NCBI GenBank assembly: GCA_934623575.1
Contig: CAKTVL010000001.1
Span: 110,576 to 174,575, forward strand
Source: an uncultured Oscillospiraceae bacterium
Lineage (GTDB): Bacteria; Bacillota; Clostridia; Oscillospirales; Oscillospiraceae
DNA: 64,000 bases
Direction: 5' to 3'
Part shown: piece after piece, positions 8,403-16,646 of the stretch
Numbering within the stretch: position 1 is the first letter of the stretch
Layout: each line of letters starts with the position of its first letter
Notes under the pieces: generated by a model
The model's database searches: none
What the model was told of the DNA's origin: nothing
Seen by the model: only the letters and a program-made list of their open reading frames with translations
Position numbers and translations under genes: made by a program

Positions 8403-8762
8403 GGCAAATGGCGGCATCGCCGCCTTGATTACCTGCCTGCGCAGCAGCGCATCGGCTACAACGACGCCCTGCGCCGGACCTTCCGGGACGAGCGCGTGGC
8501 CTTCACCGCCGAGCAGGTCAAGGCCGAGACGGCCCGCTGCCTGGGCTGCGGCGCCAGCATCGTGGACCCCAACAAGTGCATCGGCTGCGGCGTCTGCACC
8601 ACCAAGTGCGCCTTCGACGCCATCCACCTGCACCGGGAGCGCCCGGAGTGCAGCACCATGTACGCCTGCGAGGACAAGATGAAGGCCATCCTGCCCTACA
8701 TGGTCAAGCGGGAGATCAAGATCAAGAAGGCCGCCCGCCGGGCCAAGAAGGCGGCCAAGTGA
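8403..8762 (+). pseudogene. 3' remnant of an FAD/Fe-S oxidoreductase
   Basis: The frame encodes only the C-terminal ferredoxin-like end of a much larger NAD(P)/FAD oxidoreductase: GYNDALRRTFRDERVAF, then CLGCGAS, then the [4Fe-4S] motif CIGCGVCTTKC, a Met-Val-Lys-Arg segment and a Lys/Ala tail. In-frame sequence with chromosome-like GC begins at about 8403, directly against the AT-rich island, and the in-frame stop at 8370 closes it upstream. The 5' part, with the flavin domain and the remaining clusters, is missing. Translation could still start at the ATG at 8496, giving an 88-aa one-cluster protein. It is followed at once by hypA, with one base between them. Confidence 0.75.
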
Positions 8763-8763
8763 T

Positions 8764-9108
8764 ATGCATGAATTAGGCATCGTGTTCCACGTCATCCGCA
8801 CCGTGGAGCGTGTGGGCGCGGAGAATGACCTGACACGCGTGGCCGGCGTCACCCTGGAGCTGGGCGAGGTCTGCGGCGCCATTCCAAAGGAGCTGACCAG
8901 CTGCTGGGACTGGGCCGTGCAGCGCTCCGACCTGCTCCGTGGCGCCCGGCTGCACATCGACACACTGAGCGCCGTGACCAAGTGCGGCGGCTGCGGCGCG
9001 GAATACCCCACGGTGGCCCATGGGCGCACCTGCCCCCACTGCGGCAGTGACGACACCTGGCTCCTGCGGGGCAATGAGATCAGCATCAAGGAGATCGAGG
9101 GTATATAA
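8764..9108 (+). CDS. hypA: HypA nickel metallochaperone
   Basis: A 114-aa HypA. The nickel site is the N-terminal MHELG (His2, Glu3). The structural zinc site is CGGCGAEYPT...CPHCG near residues 74-97. HypA delivers Ni(II) to [NiFe]-hydrogenase precursors and in some species to urease, with HypB. The ATG lies immediately after the stop codon of the oxidoreductase remnant, and its TAA is directly followed by the hypB start. No hydrogenase structural genes and no hypCDEF are in the window, so the client enzyme is unknown. Confidence 0.95.
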   Translation: MHELGIVFHVIRTVERVGAENDLTRVAGVTLELGEVCGAIPKELTSCWDWAVQRSDLLRGARLHIDTLSAVTKCGGCGAEYPTVAHGRTCPHCGSDDTWLLRGNEISIKEIEGI

Positions 9109-9109
9109 C

Positions 9110-9778
9110 ATGGACAAGTATAAGATCATCGAAGTCAAGGAGAGCGTTTTCGCCGACAACGACCGCCAGGCCGCCCTGCTGCGGCAGCGGCTCCGGCAGG
9201 AGGGCACCTTCCTGCTGAACCTGATGTCCTCCCCCGGCAGCGGCAAGACCACCACCCTGCTGCGCACCGTAGAGCGCCTGAAAAACGACCTGCGCATCGG
9301 CGTCATGGAGGCGGACATCGACTCCGACGTGGACGCCGCCGCCATGGCCGGCGCCGGTGTCCGCTCCATCCAGCTGCACACCGGCGGCATGTGCCACCTG
9401 GACGCCGACATGACCCTCCAGGGCCTGCAGGCCCTGGGCACCGCCGGGCTGGACCTGGTGGTGCTGGAAAACGTGGGCAACCTGGTCTGTCCCGCGGAGT
9501 TCGACACCGGCGCGGTGAAAAACGCCATGATCCTCTCCGTGCCGGAGGGCCACGACAAGCCCCCGAAGTACCCCCTGATCTTCACCGTCTGCGACGTGCT
9601 GCTGATCAACAAGCTCGACGTGCTGCCCTACTTCGACTTCGACATGGACAAGGTAGTGGAATACGCCCACCGCCGCAATCCAAGCCTGAAGATCTTCCCC
9701 CTCTCCGCCAAGACCGGCGAGGGCATGGACGCCTGGTGCGATTGGCTGAAGACCCAGGTCTCCGCCTGGCAGTCCTGA
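9110..9778 (+). CDS. hypB: HypB nickel-insertion GTPase
   Basis: A 222-aa SIMIBI-class GTPase. P-loop SSPGSGKTTTLL is at about residues 40-50, switch/metal region MEADIDSDVDAAAM follows, the GTP-site cysteine/histidine pair is in HTGGMCHLDA, and the guanine-specificity motif is NKLD. It lacks the His-rich nickel-storage N terminus found in some HypB proteins. The start at 9110 directly follows the hypA stop; a start at 9020 would overlap hypA by 30 codons. HypB dimerises on GTP and passes nickel with HypA. A terminator follows. Confidence 0.95.
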   Translation: MDKYKIIEVKESVFADNDRQAALLRQRLRQEGTFLLNLMSSPGSGKTTTLLRTVERLKNDLRIGVMEADIDSDVDAAAMAGAGVRSIQLHTGGMCHLDADMTLQGLQALGTAGLDLVVLENVGNLVCPAEFDTGAVKNAMILSVPEGHDKPPKYPLIFTVCDVLLINKLDVLPYFDFDMDKVVEYAHRRNPSLKIFPLSAKTGEGMDAWCDWLKTQVSAWQS

Positions 9779-9790
9779 CCGCTCTTTTGC

Positions 9791-9830
9791 AAAAAAATAT
9801 CCCCCGACCGTCGTCGGGGGATATTTTTTT
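9791..9830. terminator. Bidirectional terminator hypB / peptidase
   Basis: AAAATATCCCCCGAC / GTCGGGGGATATTTT stem with flanking A and T runs. The last T's overlap the stop codon of the convergent peptidase gene. Confidence 0.9.
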
Positions 9831-11595
9831 ACGCGATCTCCGCCGTGACCTCCGCCAGCCACGCCCGCACCTCCGGCGGCAGCTGCGGCCCCACGGCTTC
9901 ATACACCCGCCGGTGATAGCCGTTCAGCCACGCCTTCTCCTCCGCCGTCAGCAGCGACGCGTCCAGCGCGTCCCGGTCAAAGGGCGCCAGCGTCAGCACC
10001 TCGAAGCGCAGGAAGCCCTCCCGCGCCGCCGGCTGCACCAGCAGCAAATTCTCGTGCCGTATGCCGAAGGCCCCGGCCTCGTAATACCCCGGCTCGTCGG
10101 AGATCACCATCCCCGCCTCCAGCGCCGGATGGGCCGCGCCCTCCGTGATGCGCCAGCGGAACGCCGGCGGTGACTCATGCACGCTGAGCACGCACCCCAC
10201 GCCATGGCCGGTGCCGTGGTCGTAGTCCAGGCTCTCCCTCCACAGGGGCACCCGGGCCAGCGCGTCCAGATTCTCCCCCGCTGTCCCCCGGGGGAACTGC
10301 GCCATGGCCAGCTGAATGTGCCCCTTCAGCACCAGCGTGGCCATCCGCCGCTCCGCCGCCGTGATCTCCCCCAGCGCCACCGTCCGGGTCACGTCCGTGG
10401 TGCCGCGGCGGTAGTGCCCGCCACTGTCCACCAGCAGCAGCCCCCGCCGCGCCAGCGGCACGTCCGTCTCCGCCGTGGGCGCGTAGTGCACCACCGCCCC
10501 GTGGGGGCCGTAGGCCGCGATGGTCTCAAAGCTCTCGTCCAGGAACCCCTCCTGCTCCGCCCGATACCCGTGCAGCAGCGCCGCGGCGGACAGCTCGGTG
10601 AACTCCTCCGGCCTGCGCTTGATCTCGTACAGGAACCGGCACAGCACCGCGCCGTCCCGCAGGTGTGCCTGCCGGAAGCCCTCCTGCTCCCCTGCCGACT
10701 TCACCGCCTTGCGCCGGGAGGCCGGGCTGCCCGCCTCCACCCACACCGTGTGGGCCAGGCACGCCGCGATGCGGCTGTTGGCCGTGGCGGGGTCCGCCAT
10801 GACCCGCGCCCCCTCCGGCAGGCCCTCCAGCGCCGCGTAAATATCTTCATAGGGCCGCAGCGTCACCCCGTCCGCCGCCAGCGCCGCCTGTATGTCTCCG
10901 GAAAAGCTCTCCCCCTGGGCGCACAGCACCGCGCTCTCCCGCCCCAGCAGCAGAAAGCCCAAAAACACCGGCGTGTGCTCCACGTCGCCGCCCCGCAGCT
11001 CCAACGCCCAGGCCACGTCCGTCAGGTCTGTCAGCAGCAGATACGCCGCCTCCTGCTCCGCCATGTCCTGCCGCAGCAGCGTCAGCTTCTCCCGCCGGCT
11101 CACCCCGCTGTCAAAGGGCCATACCGCCGCGGCGGACAGCCCCGGCCGGTCCGTCCACACGCCCTCCGCCGGGTCGAAGTCCCCCACCAGCCGTATGTGT
11201 TTCCCCGTTAGTTTTTTCTCCAGCGTCCGGTGTAGCCGCGTGCTGACGGTCCGCCCGTCGAAGCCCAGGGCGCCGCCCTCCGGCAGCTGCTCCGCCAGCA
11301 GGGCCGACAGCACCGGCACCCCCGGCTGCCCGGCGCGCATCAGCGTGATGCCGCTGCCCGCCAGCTGCCGCTCCGCCTGCAAAAAGTACCGCCCGTCCGT
11401 CCACAGATACGCCTCCTCCCGCAGCACCGCCAGCGTTCCCGCCGAGCCGGTGAAGCCGGAGAAGAATTCCCGTGTCTTGAAGTGCTCCCCCACATATTCC
11501 GAGGCGTGGAAGTCGTCCGTCACGATGACGCACCCATCCAGCCCCCGCCGTTCCATATTCCGCCGCAGCGCGGCCAGTCTTTCCGTGATGTGCAT
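9829..11595 (-). CDS. M24B Xaa-Pro aminopeptidase
   Basis: A 588-aa aminopeptidase P-type enzyme that removes an N-terminal residue preceding proline, probably cytoplasmic. Two creatinase-like N-terminal domains (for example DGCVIVTDDFHASEYVGEHFKTREFF...) precede the pita-bread domain. The five dimetal ligands are visible: Asp in LLVDSGGHY, Asp in GTTDVTRT, His in HGTGHGVG, Glu in ISDEPGYY and Glu in IRHENL. The length fits the long three-domain form. The start is the ATG at 11595 with AAAGGG upstream. The gene stands alone, convergent with hypB. Confidence 0.93.
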   Translation of the reverse strand: MHITERLAALRRNMERRGLDGCVIVTDDFHASEYVGEHFKTREFFSGFTGSAGTLAVLREEAYLWTDGRYFLQAERQLAGSGITLMRAGQPGVPVLSALLAEQLPEGGALGFDGRTVSTRLHRTLEKKLTGKHIRLVGDFDPAEGVWTDRPGLSAAAVWPFDSGVSRREKLTLLRQDMAEQEAAYLLLTDLTDVAWALELRGGDVEHTPVFLGFLLLGRESAVLCAQGESFSGDIQAALAADGVTLRPYEDIYAALEGLPEGARVMADPATANSRIAACLAHTVWVEAGSPASRRKAVKSAGEQEGFRQAHLRDGAVLCRFLYEIKRRPEEFTELSAAALLHGYRAEQEGFLDESFETIAAYGPHGAVVHYAPTAETDVPLARRGLLLVDSGGHYRRGTTDVTRTVALGEITAAERRMATLVLKGHIQLAMAQFPRGTAGENLDALARVPLWRESLDYDHGTGHGVGCVLSVHESPPAFRWRITEGAAHPALEAGMVISDEPGYYEAGAFGIRHENLLLVQPAAREGFLRFEVLTLAPFDRDALDASLLTAEEKAWLNGYHRRVYEAVGPQLPPEVRAWLAEVTAEIA

Positions 11596-11742
11596 ACCGA
11601 TCACCCTTTCTGTACCGCTCAGTATACCACACCCGCCGGGAAATTGCACCCCCAAACCGTCCCGCCCGCCTGTTTCCTTCCTGTATAACGCTGCCCGAAC
11701 CTGTATACAATGATAGAAACAGCATCAAGGAGGGAGATCCCC

Positions 11743-12279
11743 ATGCGAAACGACCGCGACCGCCGCACCTTAGAGACCGCCGGCATGTTCTTCACCCTGC
11801 TCTTCGGCAACCTGCTGCACTTTGTCTACGACTGGACCGGCCAGGCCCCCTGGAGCGCTTACATCGCCGCCGTCAACGAGTCCACCTGGGAGCACATGAA
11901 GCTGCTGGCCGTGCCCTGGCTGGCCTGGACGCTGCTGACCATCCTGGTCACCCGCTCCGCCGCGGCGGCGCTGCCCCGGGCCGTGGGCCTGCTGGCGGGC
12001 CTGCTGGCCATTCCCGCCGTGTTCTATACCTACACCGGCATTCTGGGCAGGAGCATCGACGTGGTCAACGTCCTGCTGTTCCAGGCGGCGGTGCTGCTGG
12101 CCTGGCGCGTCAGCGCGGCGCTGCAGCGCCGCAGCGCCCTCGCCGCCCCTGTCTGGCAGGCCCTGGGCGTCGTCCTCCACCTGGCCGCGGCCGCGGCCTT
12201 CGTCCTCTGGACCGCCGCCCCGCCGGACCTGCCCCTGTTCGTGGACCCCACCAACGGCTCCCGGGGCCTGCCCCGATAG
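11743..12279 (+). CDS. DUF6512 family membrane protein
   Basis: A 178-aa integral membrane protein with about five hydrophobic segments. The conserved start region (LLFGNLLHFVYDWTG and AAVNESTWEHMKLL) matches DUF6512 proteins. AAGGAGGG precedes the ATG at 11743, which is preferred over the in-frame ATG at 11710. Function unknown. It is monocistronic, divergent from the peptidase and closed by a bidirectional terminator. Confidence 0.8.
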   Translation: MRNDRDRRTLETAGMFFTLLFGNLLHFVYDWTGQAPWSAYIAAVNESTWEHMKLLAVPWLAWTLLTILVTRSAAAALPRAVGLLAGLLAIPAVFYTYTGILGRSIDVVNVLLFQAAVLLAWRVSAALQRRSALAAPVWQALGVVLHLAAAAAFVLWTAAPPDLPLFVDPTNGSRGLPR

Positions 12280-12282
12280 CGC

Positions 12283-12316
12283 GCAAAAAACGCACCCCTT
12301 CGGGTGCGTTTTTTGC
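12283..12316. terminator. Bidirectional terminator
   Basis: GCAAAAAACGCACCC / GGGTGCGTTTTTTGC stem with a 4-nt loop, between convergent DUF6512 and lipoprotein genes. Confidence 0.88.
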
Positions 12317-12336
12317 GTATATGCGCCGCAGTGCCC

Positions 12337-14208
12337 TTACAGCAGCCGCTCCCACCGGGGCGTCCCCCACCCCGTGGTGCCAAAGCTCTTCCGCACCCGG
12401 TCGCACATCCACTGCAGCTTCTGCCGGATATGGGGCGACCGGATCAGCTGCGCCGCATCGTCGTCGTGGGCCATGAAAAACTCCATGATCCGCGCCCGGT
12501 CCTCCGTGGCGGCCACGCAGCCGTAGTTGTCCACAAAGTACACGTCCTCAATGGGCACGGTGTACAGGATGCCCGCCTGCGCCGGGTCCTGCAGGGTGCC
12601 GTCGCCGGAGTACAGGAAGCCCTCCGGGTTCAGCGCCTGCCACGCGTCCCAGTCGAAGGCCATATAGTCCTGCGACAGGATGTGGTTCTCCGTGGCGTGC
12701 CAGATCTCGTGGCAGGTGATGCTGTCCATGTCGATGGTGTTGCACACGTCCAGGGCGATGTACTGCCACCCCGCCCCCTCGTAGGTGCAGCCCACCACGC
12801 CGTAGTCGCTCTCTATGGCCGCCACCAGCAGGAACAGCAGCCCGCCATCGCCGGCGCTGTTGCGGAACTGGGCCGGAAAGCCCTCGGGATACAGGCGCAG
12901 GCTGCGGCGCAGGGACTCCAGCCCCCGCTGCACCCCGGCCAGCTCCTCGTCGGCGGACAGCGTGTCCGTCAGCGTGATGGCGCGGTCGCACAGGGCCGCC
13001 GCCTCCCGGCACTGGGAGGACAGCAAAATGCGCACGCCGTACTGCCGCTCCAGCTCATCCGCCTGCTGCCGGGCCTCCTGCAGATTTTCCGCCACCGGCA
13101 GCCCCGCCGCCGTGTCCCAGTAGAACTGCGCCGCCGACGTATCCACCATGACGGACATGTCCGCCGGCGCGCTCTCCGCCGCCGTCCGGAAGGCCAGCTG
13201 CGCTGGGTCCACGGCGTACAGGTGGAAGGCGCCCTCCTGGTACACCGCGCCCACCAGCAGCCCCGTCTCCTTCAGCCAGCAGCAGGAGTACATCTCCCCG
13301 CCGATGCCGCTGTCCGTCAGCGCCCAGCTCTCGATATTCTCCCCGGCCCTGTACAGCACCGACCGCCCTGTCTCCACGCCCATCAGATAGGGCGAGCCGG
13401 GGATGGCGTACAGGTCGCCGCCGGTCTCCGAAAACATTGCCGCGTCCGCAAAGCGGAACGTGTCCCCGCCGCCGAACAGGGCGGAGTAGCCCATTTTCTC
13501 CTCGTCAAAGCGCAGCAGGCACAGCTCCTCCCCGGAGAAGCTCACCTGATACCGCTCCTTTCGCAGCAGGGTGAACTCCCCCGTGGCCGGGTCGAAAATG
13601 GCCGTGCCGCACTGGCTGCCGTAGGGGGACAGCAGAAACAGCGCCGCCATCCGCCCGCTCTCCGCGTCGTATGCCGTCAGTTCCAAAAACCGCAGCTCCG
13701 GAGACAGGGCCACCGGCTCCGCCGCGCCTCCGGCGACGGCCTGCCGCAGCAGCACGCCGTCCCGCAGGAAGTAGTACGCCGCCCCGTCATAGGAGAACCA
13801 GCCGTCCACGTTCTCCGCCGTCAGCGTCCCCTCCTCCGCCAGCGCACCGTCCAAAAGCTTCCAGGTATTGCTCTCCCGGTCACACAGGGCAAAGCCCCCG
13901 TCGGCGAAGGACTGCTCCTTCAGGTCCCACACGCCCTCCAGCGTGACCTCCCGTGCCAGCGCGTCCCTTTCCGCGTCCAGCAGCTGCACGGTGGTGCGTC
14001 CCTGCTCATAGTCCGCCCACACCAGCAGCACCCGGCCGTCTCCGGCGGAGCGCAGCGCGGACAGCGCCTCCGGCCGGACGCACTGCAGCTGCCGCACCGC
14101 CTCCCGCTGTCCCGGCGCGGCGCACCCCGCCAGCAGCGCTATAAGGCACACCGCCGCCAGCAGCGCCGCCGTGATCCTTCCTCCTATGCTTCTATTTCTC
14201 ATTGCCAT
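12337..14208 (-). CDS. Large lipoprotein with a C-terminal HExxH metallopeptidase-like motif
   Basis: A 623-aa secreted lipoprotein. The lipobox LIALLAGC ends at about residue 28. The middle (about 40-350) reads as repeated beta-strand blocks resembling a propeller (FSYDGAAYYFLRDGVLLRQ, GGDLYAIPGSPYLMG). Near residues 515-585 there is CHEIWHATENH, a gluzincin-like HExxH, followed about 58 residues later by ATEDRARIME, which could give the third zinc ligand. I infer an extracellular peptidase fused to a sensor or binding domain, but the fold is not recognised with certainty. AAGGGGGG sets the ATG at 14208. The promoter region carries a striking repeat. Confidence 0.75.
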   Translation of the reverse strand: MAMRNRSIGGRITAALLAAVCLIALLAGCAAPGQREAVRQLQCVRPEALSALRSAGDGRVLLVWADYEQGRTTVQLLDAERDALAREVTLEGVWDLKEQSFADGGFALCDRESNTWKLLDGALAEEGTLTAENVDGWFSYDGAAYYFLRDGVLLRQAVAGGAAEPVALSPELRFLELTAYDAESGRMAALFLLSPYGSQCGTAIFDPATGEFTLLRKERYQVSFSGEELCLLRFDEEKMGYSALFGGGDTFRFADAAMFSETGGDLYAIPGSPYLMGVETGRSVLYRAGENIESWALTDSGIGGEMYSCCWLKETGLLVGAVYQEGAFHLYAVDPAQLAFRTAAESAPADMSVMVDTSAAQFYWDTAAGLPVAENLQEARQQADELERQYGVRILLSSQCREAAALCDRAITLTDTLSADEELAGVQRGLESLRRSLRLYPEGFPAQFRNSAGDGGLLFLLVAAIESDYGVVGCTYEGAGWQYIALDVCNTIDMDSITCHEIWHATENHILSQDYMAFDWDAWQALNPEGFLYSGDGTLQDPAQAGILYTVPIEDVYFVDNYGCVAATEDRARIMEFFMAHDDDAAQLIRSPHIRQKLQWMCDRVRKSFGTTGWGTPRWERLL

Positions 14209-14222
14209 CCGGCAGCCCCCCT

Positions 14223-14262
14223 TAATATACATCGCGCAATGCACATCGCGCGGTGTATATTC
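14223..14262. promoter_or_regulatory. Candidate operator of the lipoprotein gene
   Basis: Read on the minus strand, GCGCGATGTGCATT is followed directly by GCGCGATGTATATT (12 of 14 identical). The outer sequences AATATACA and TGTATATT also make a 14-bp inverted repeat with one mismatch. The element lies over the -10 region and likely transcription start, where a repressor would bind. Confidence 0.65.
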
Positions 14263-14286
14263 TACCACGCCTTTCCCTTTTGTCAA
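14259..14286 (-). promoter_or_regulatory. Promoter of the lipoprotein gene
   Basis: TTGACA, 16-nt spacer, TAGAAT on the minus strand, about 50 nt before the ATG at 14208. The -10 overlaps the repeat element. Confidence 0.75.
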
Positions 14287-14408
14287 CCCCCGCCGGGAAA
14301 AATATCCCTCCCCCGCCGCGGGCCGCCGTTCTCCCGGCTTTCTTCGCCGTTCCGCCCCGTTCTGCGCTGCCGTCCGCGGAAATTCGCGCTGGCCTTCTGG
14401 CGAAAATG

Positions 14409-14417
14409 TGGTATACT
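14409..14417 (+). promoter_or_regulatory. Extended -10 promoter of the NCS2 permease gene
   Basis: TGGTATACT matches the extended -10 pattern (TGnTATAnT). No good -35 is visible. The ATG is 40 nt downstream. Confidence 0.5.
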
Positions 14418-14456
14418 GTATACTGAATGATCGTTTTTCAAGGGAGGGCCCCCGCC

Positions 14457-15815
14457 ATGCACAAATACACCGTCAGTCACGATGCACTGTTCCAATACCG
14501 GGGCCTTCCGCCCGTCGGGCTGACCGTTTCCATGGCCCTGCAGCACCTGGTCTCCATGATCGTGGGCTGCGTCACCCCCGCCATCATCATCGCCAACGCC
14601 GTGGGCCTGCCCCATGACCAGCGCGTCCTGCTGATCCAGGCGTCGCTGGTCATGTCCGCCGTCACCACCCTGCTGCAGCTGTTCCCCATCGCCGGGCGCT
14701 TCGGCGCGGGACTGCCGGTGATCTTCGGCGTCAGCTTCGCCTATCTGCCCAGCATGCTGGCCATCGCCGCCGGCAGCGGCGGCCTGGGCGCCGTGGCCGG
14801 CGCCATGCTGGTGGGCGGTGCGGTGGCCGCGGTGGTGGGCCTTTTCATCAAGCCCATCCGCCGCCTGTTCCCGCCGGTGATCACCGGCACGGTGGTGTTC
14901 ACCATCGGCCTCTCCCTCTACCCCACCGCCATCAACTATATGGCCGGCGGCAGCGGCAACACCTACCAGTCCGTGGTGGTGGAGAAGGGCCTCTCCCCGG
15001 CGCTGGTCTACGGCTCCTGGCAGAACTGGGCCATCGCCGCCTTCACGCTGACCGTGGTGCTGCTGCTGAGCAACCACGGCCGCGGCATCTGCAAACTGGC
15101 CTCCATCCTGCTGGGCATCCTGGCGGGCTACGCCGTGGCCTTCGCCTGCGGCATGGTAGACCTCTCCGGCATCGCCGGCGCCGCCTGGTTCTCCCTGCCC
15201 CACTTCCTGCCCTTCGGCATCTCCTTCGAGCCCTCCGCCTGCATCGCCCTGGGACTGCTCTTCGCCATCAACTCCATCCAGGCCATCGGCGACCTGACCG
15301 CCACCACCGTGGGCGGCATGGACCGCGAGCCCACCGACCGGGAGCTGCAGGGCGGCATCGTGGCCTACGGCGTGTCCAACATCCTCACGGCGCTGCTGGG
15401 CGGCCTGCCCACCGCCACCTACTCCCAGAACGTGGGCATCGTCACCGGCACCAAGGTGGTCAATCGCAGTGTCTTTGCCCTGACCGGCGCGCTGCTGCTG
15501 GTCTCCGGCCTTCTCCCCAAGCTCTCCGCCCTGCTGACCACCATCCCCCAGTGCGTGCTGGGCGGGGCCACCGTGGCCGTGTTCTCCTCCATCGCCATGA
15601 CCGGCATGAAGCTCATCGCCGGCGCCGGGCTCACCGCCCGCAACACCAGCATCGTGGGCCTGTCCGCCGCCCTGGGCGTGGGCATCTCCCAGGCGGCCGA
15701 GACGCTCTCCCAGTTCCCCGAGGCCGTCACCACCATCTTCGGCAAGTCCCCGGTGGTGCTGGCCACGCTGATGGCCGTCCTGCTGAACCTGACGCTGCCC
15801 AAGGACGAAAAATAA
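14457..15815 (+). CDS. NCS2 nucleobase (xanthine/uracil) permease
   Basis: A 452-aa membrane transporter of the nucleobase:cation symporter-2 family with about 14 membrane segments. Signature regions are LQHLVSMIVGCVTPAIIIANA at the N terminus, the substrate-site stretch INSIQAIGDLTATT, and GGLPTATYSQNVGIVTGT. The last carries the family's QNVG motif. It probably takes up xanthine or uric acid; xanthine versus uracil cannot be settled from motifs alone. AGGGAGGG precedes the ATG at 14457, which is preferred over 14427. Monocistronic, with a strong terminator downstream. Confidence 0.92.
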   Translation: MHKYTVSHDALFQYRGLPPVGLTVSMALQHLVSMIVGCVTPAIIIANAVGLPHDQRVLLIQASLVMSAVTTLLQLFPIAGRFGAGLPVIFGVSFAYLPSMLAIAAGSGGLGAVAGAMLVGGAVAAVVGLFIKPIRRLFPPVITGTVVFTIGLSLYPTAINYMAGGSGNTYQSVVVEKGLSPALVYGSWQNWAIAAFTLTVVLLLSNHGRGICKLASILLGILAGYAVAFACGMVDLSGIAGAAWFSLPHFLPFGISFEPSACIALGLLFAINSIQAIGDLTATTVGGMDREPTDRELQGGIVAYGVSNILTALLGGLPTATYSQNVGIVTGTKVVNRSVFALTGALLLVSGLLPKLSALLTTIPQCVLGGATVAVFSSIAMTGMKLIAGAGLTARNTSIVGLSAALGVGISQAAETLSQFPEAVTTIFGKSPVVLATLMAVLLNLTLPKDEK

Positions 15816-15816
15816 G

Positions 15817-15845
15817 CAAAAAGCACCCCTCCGGGGTGCTTTTTT
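15817..15845. terminator. Terminator after the permease
   Basis: AAAAAGCACCCC / GGGGTGCTTTTTT stem, T-runs on both strands, between convergent genes. Confidence 0.88.
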
Positions 15846-15852
15846 ACGCATG

Positions 15853-16497
15853 CTACCGCCCGATCAGCAGCCGGCAGGGCATCTGCTGCGGCAGTGCCGC
15901 GGCGAACACAGCGCCGTCGCCGCTCTCGCCGGTGATGCAGCCGTAGTGGGTGGGCACAGCCGCCTGCGGGTGCAGCGCCGCCGCCAGCGCGGCGGCCTCC
16001 GTAGCCGTCATGGTGTAGGTGCCGCCCGCCGGCAGGAACGCGATGTCGCACACCACGCGCCGTGCCTCCGGCGTGTCGTCGGTGTCCCCGGCCACATAGA
16101 CCCGCTGCCCCTCCAGCGTCACCACATAGCCCACCCAGCCCTTCTCCCGGGAGTGGAAGGGCTTGTCGAGATTATAGGCCGCCACCGTGCGGAAATCGAT
16201 GCCCGCCGCCTGATAGTCCCGCCCCGGCTGCACCGTCAGCAGCCGCTCTGCGTCGAACCCCGCCTCCAACGCCGTCTCCCGGCAGCTCTCCGGCAGCACC
16301 AGCAGCGCCTCCGGCTTCATCACCCGGCGTAGATCCTCCGGCGAGAAATGGTCATAGTGGTCGTGGGTCACGAACACCACGTCCGCGTCCCGGGGCGCGC
16401 CCTCCACCCGGAAGGGATCGAACCGCACCGTCTTATCGCCGCCATAGCGGATGCTGCTGTGGCAGTTGATGGAAAATCTGTCCAGAATACCGTCCAT
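15853..16497 (-). CDS. MBL-fold metal-dependent hydrolase
   Basis: A 214-aa metallo-beta-lactamase-fold hydrolase resembling the UlaG/UPF0173 group. The metal motif is THDHYDHF (HxHxDH), with downstream ligand candidates in VAGDTDDTPEA and PTHYG. GGAGG lies just ahead of the ATG at 16497. The substrate is unknown; relatives include phosphodiesterases and lactonases. It is divergent from the SLC13-like transporter and convergent with the permease. Confidence 0.88.
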   Translation of the reverse strand: MDGILDRFSINCHSSIRYGGDKTVRFDPFRVEGAPRDADVVFVTHDHYDHFSPEDLRRVMKPEALLVLPESCRETALEAGFDAERLLTVQPGRDYQAAGIDFRTVAAYNLDKPFHSREKGWVGYVVTLEGQRVYVAGDTDDTPEARRVVCDIAFLPAGGTYTMTATEAAALAAALHPQAAVPTHYGCITGESGDGAVFAAALPQQMPCRLLIGR

Positions 16498-16646
16498 ACG
16501 CCGTCCTCCTCTGCGTCTTTTCTTTCCCCTCAGTATACCACAGGGCGTGCGCCCGCGCAAGAAACATCCCACGCGGCGCTTGCCTTTTCCCCGGAATTGT
16601 GCTACAGTTACCCTCGATCGATTTTTCGTTTTTTTCGAGGTATTTC

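Noticed and set aside
6668..8460. 14-bp direct repeat GCGCATCGGCTACA flanking the island as an attachment-site duplication
   Set aside because: The copy at 8447 is inside oxidoreductase coding sequence, but the copy at 6668 is not preceded by oxidoreductase sequence, and no integrase is present. A chance match in GC-biased DNA cannot be excluded.
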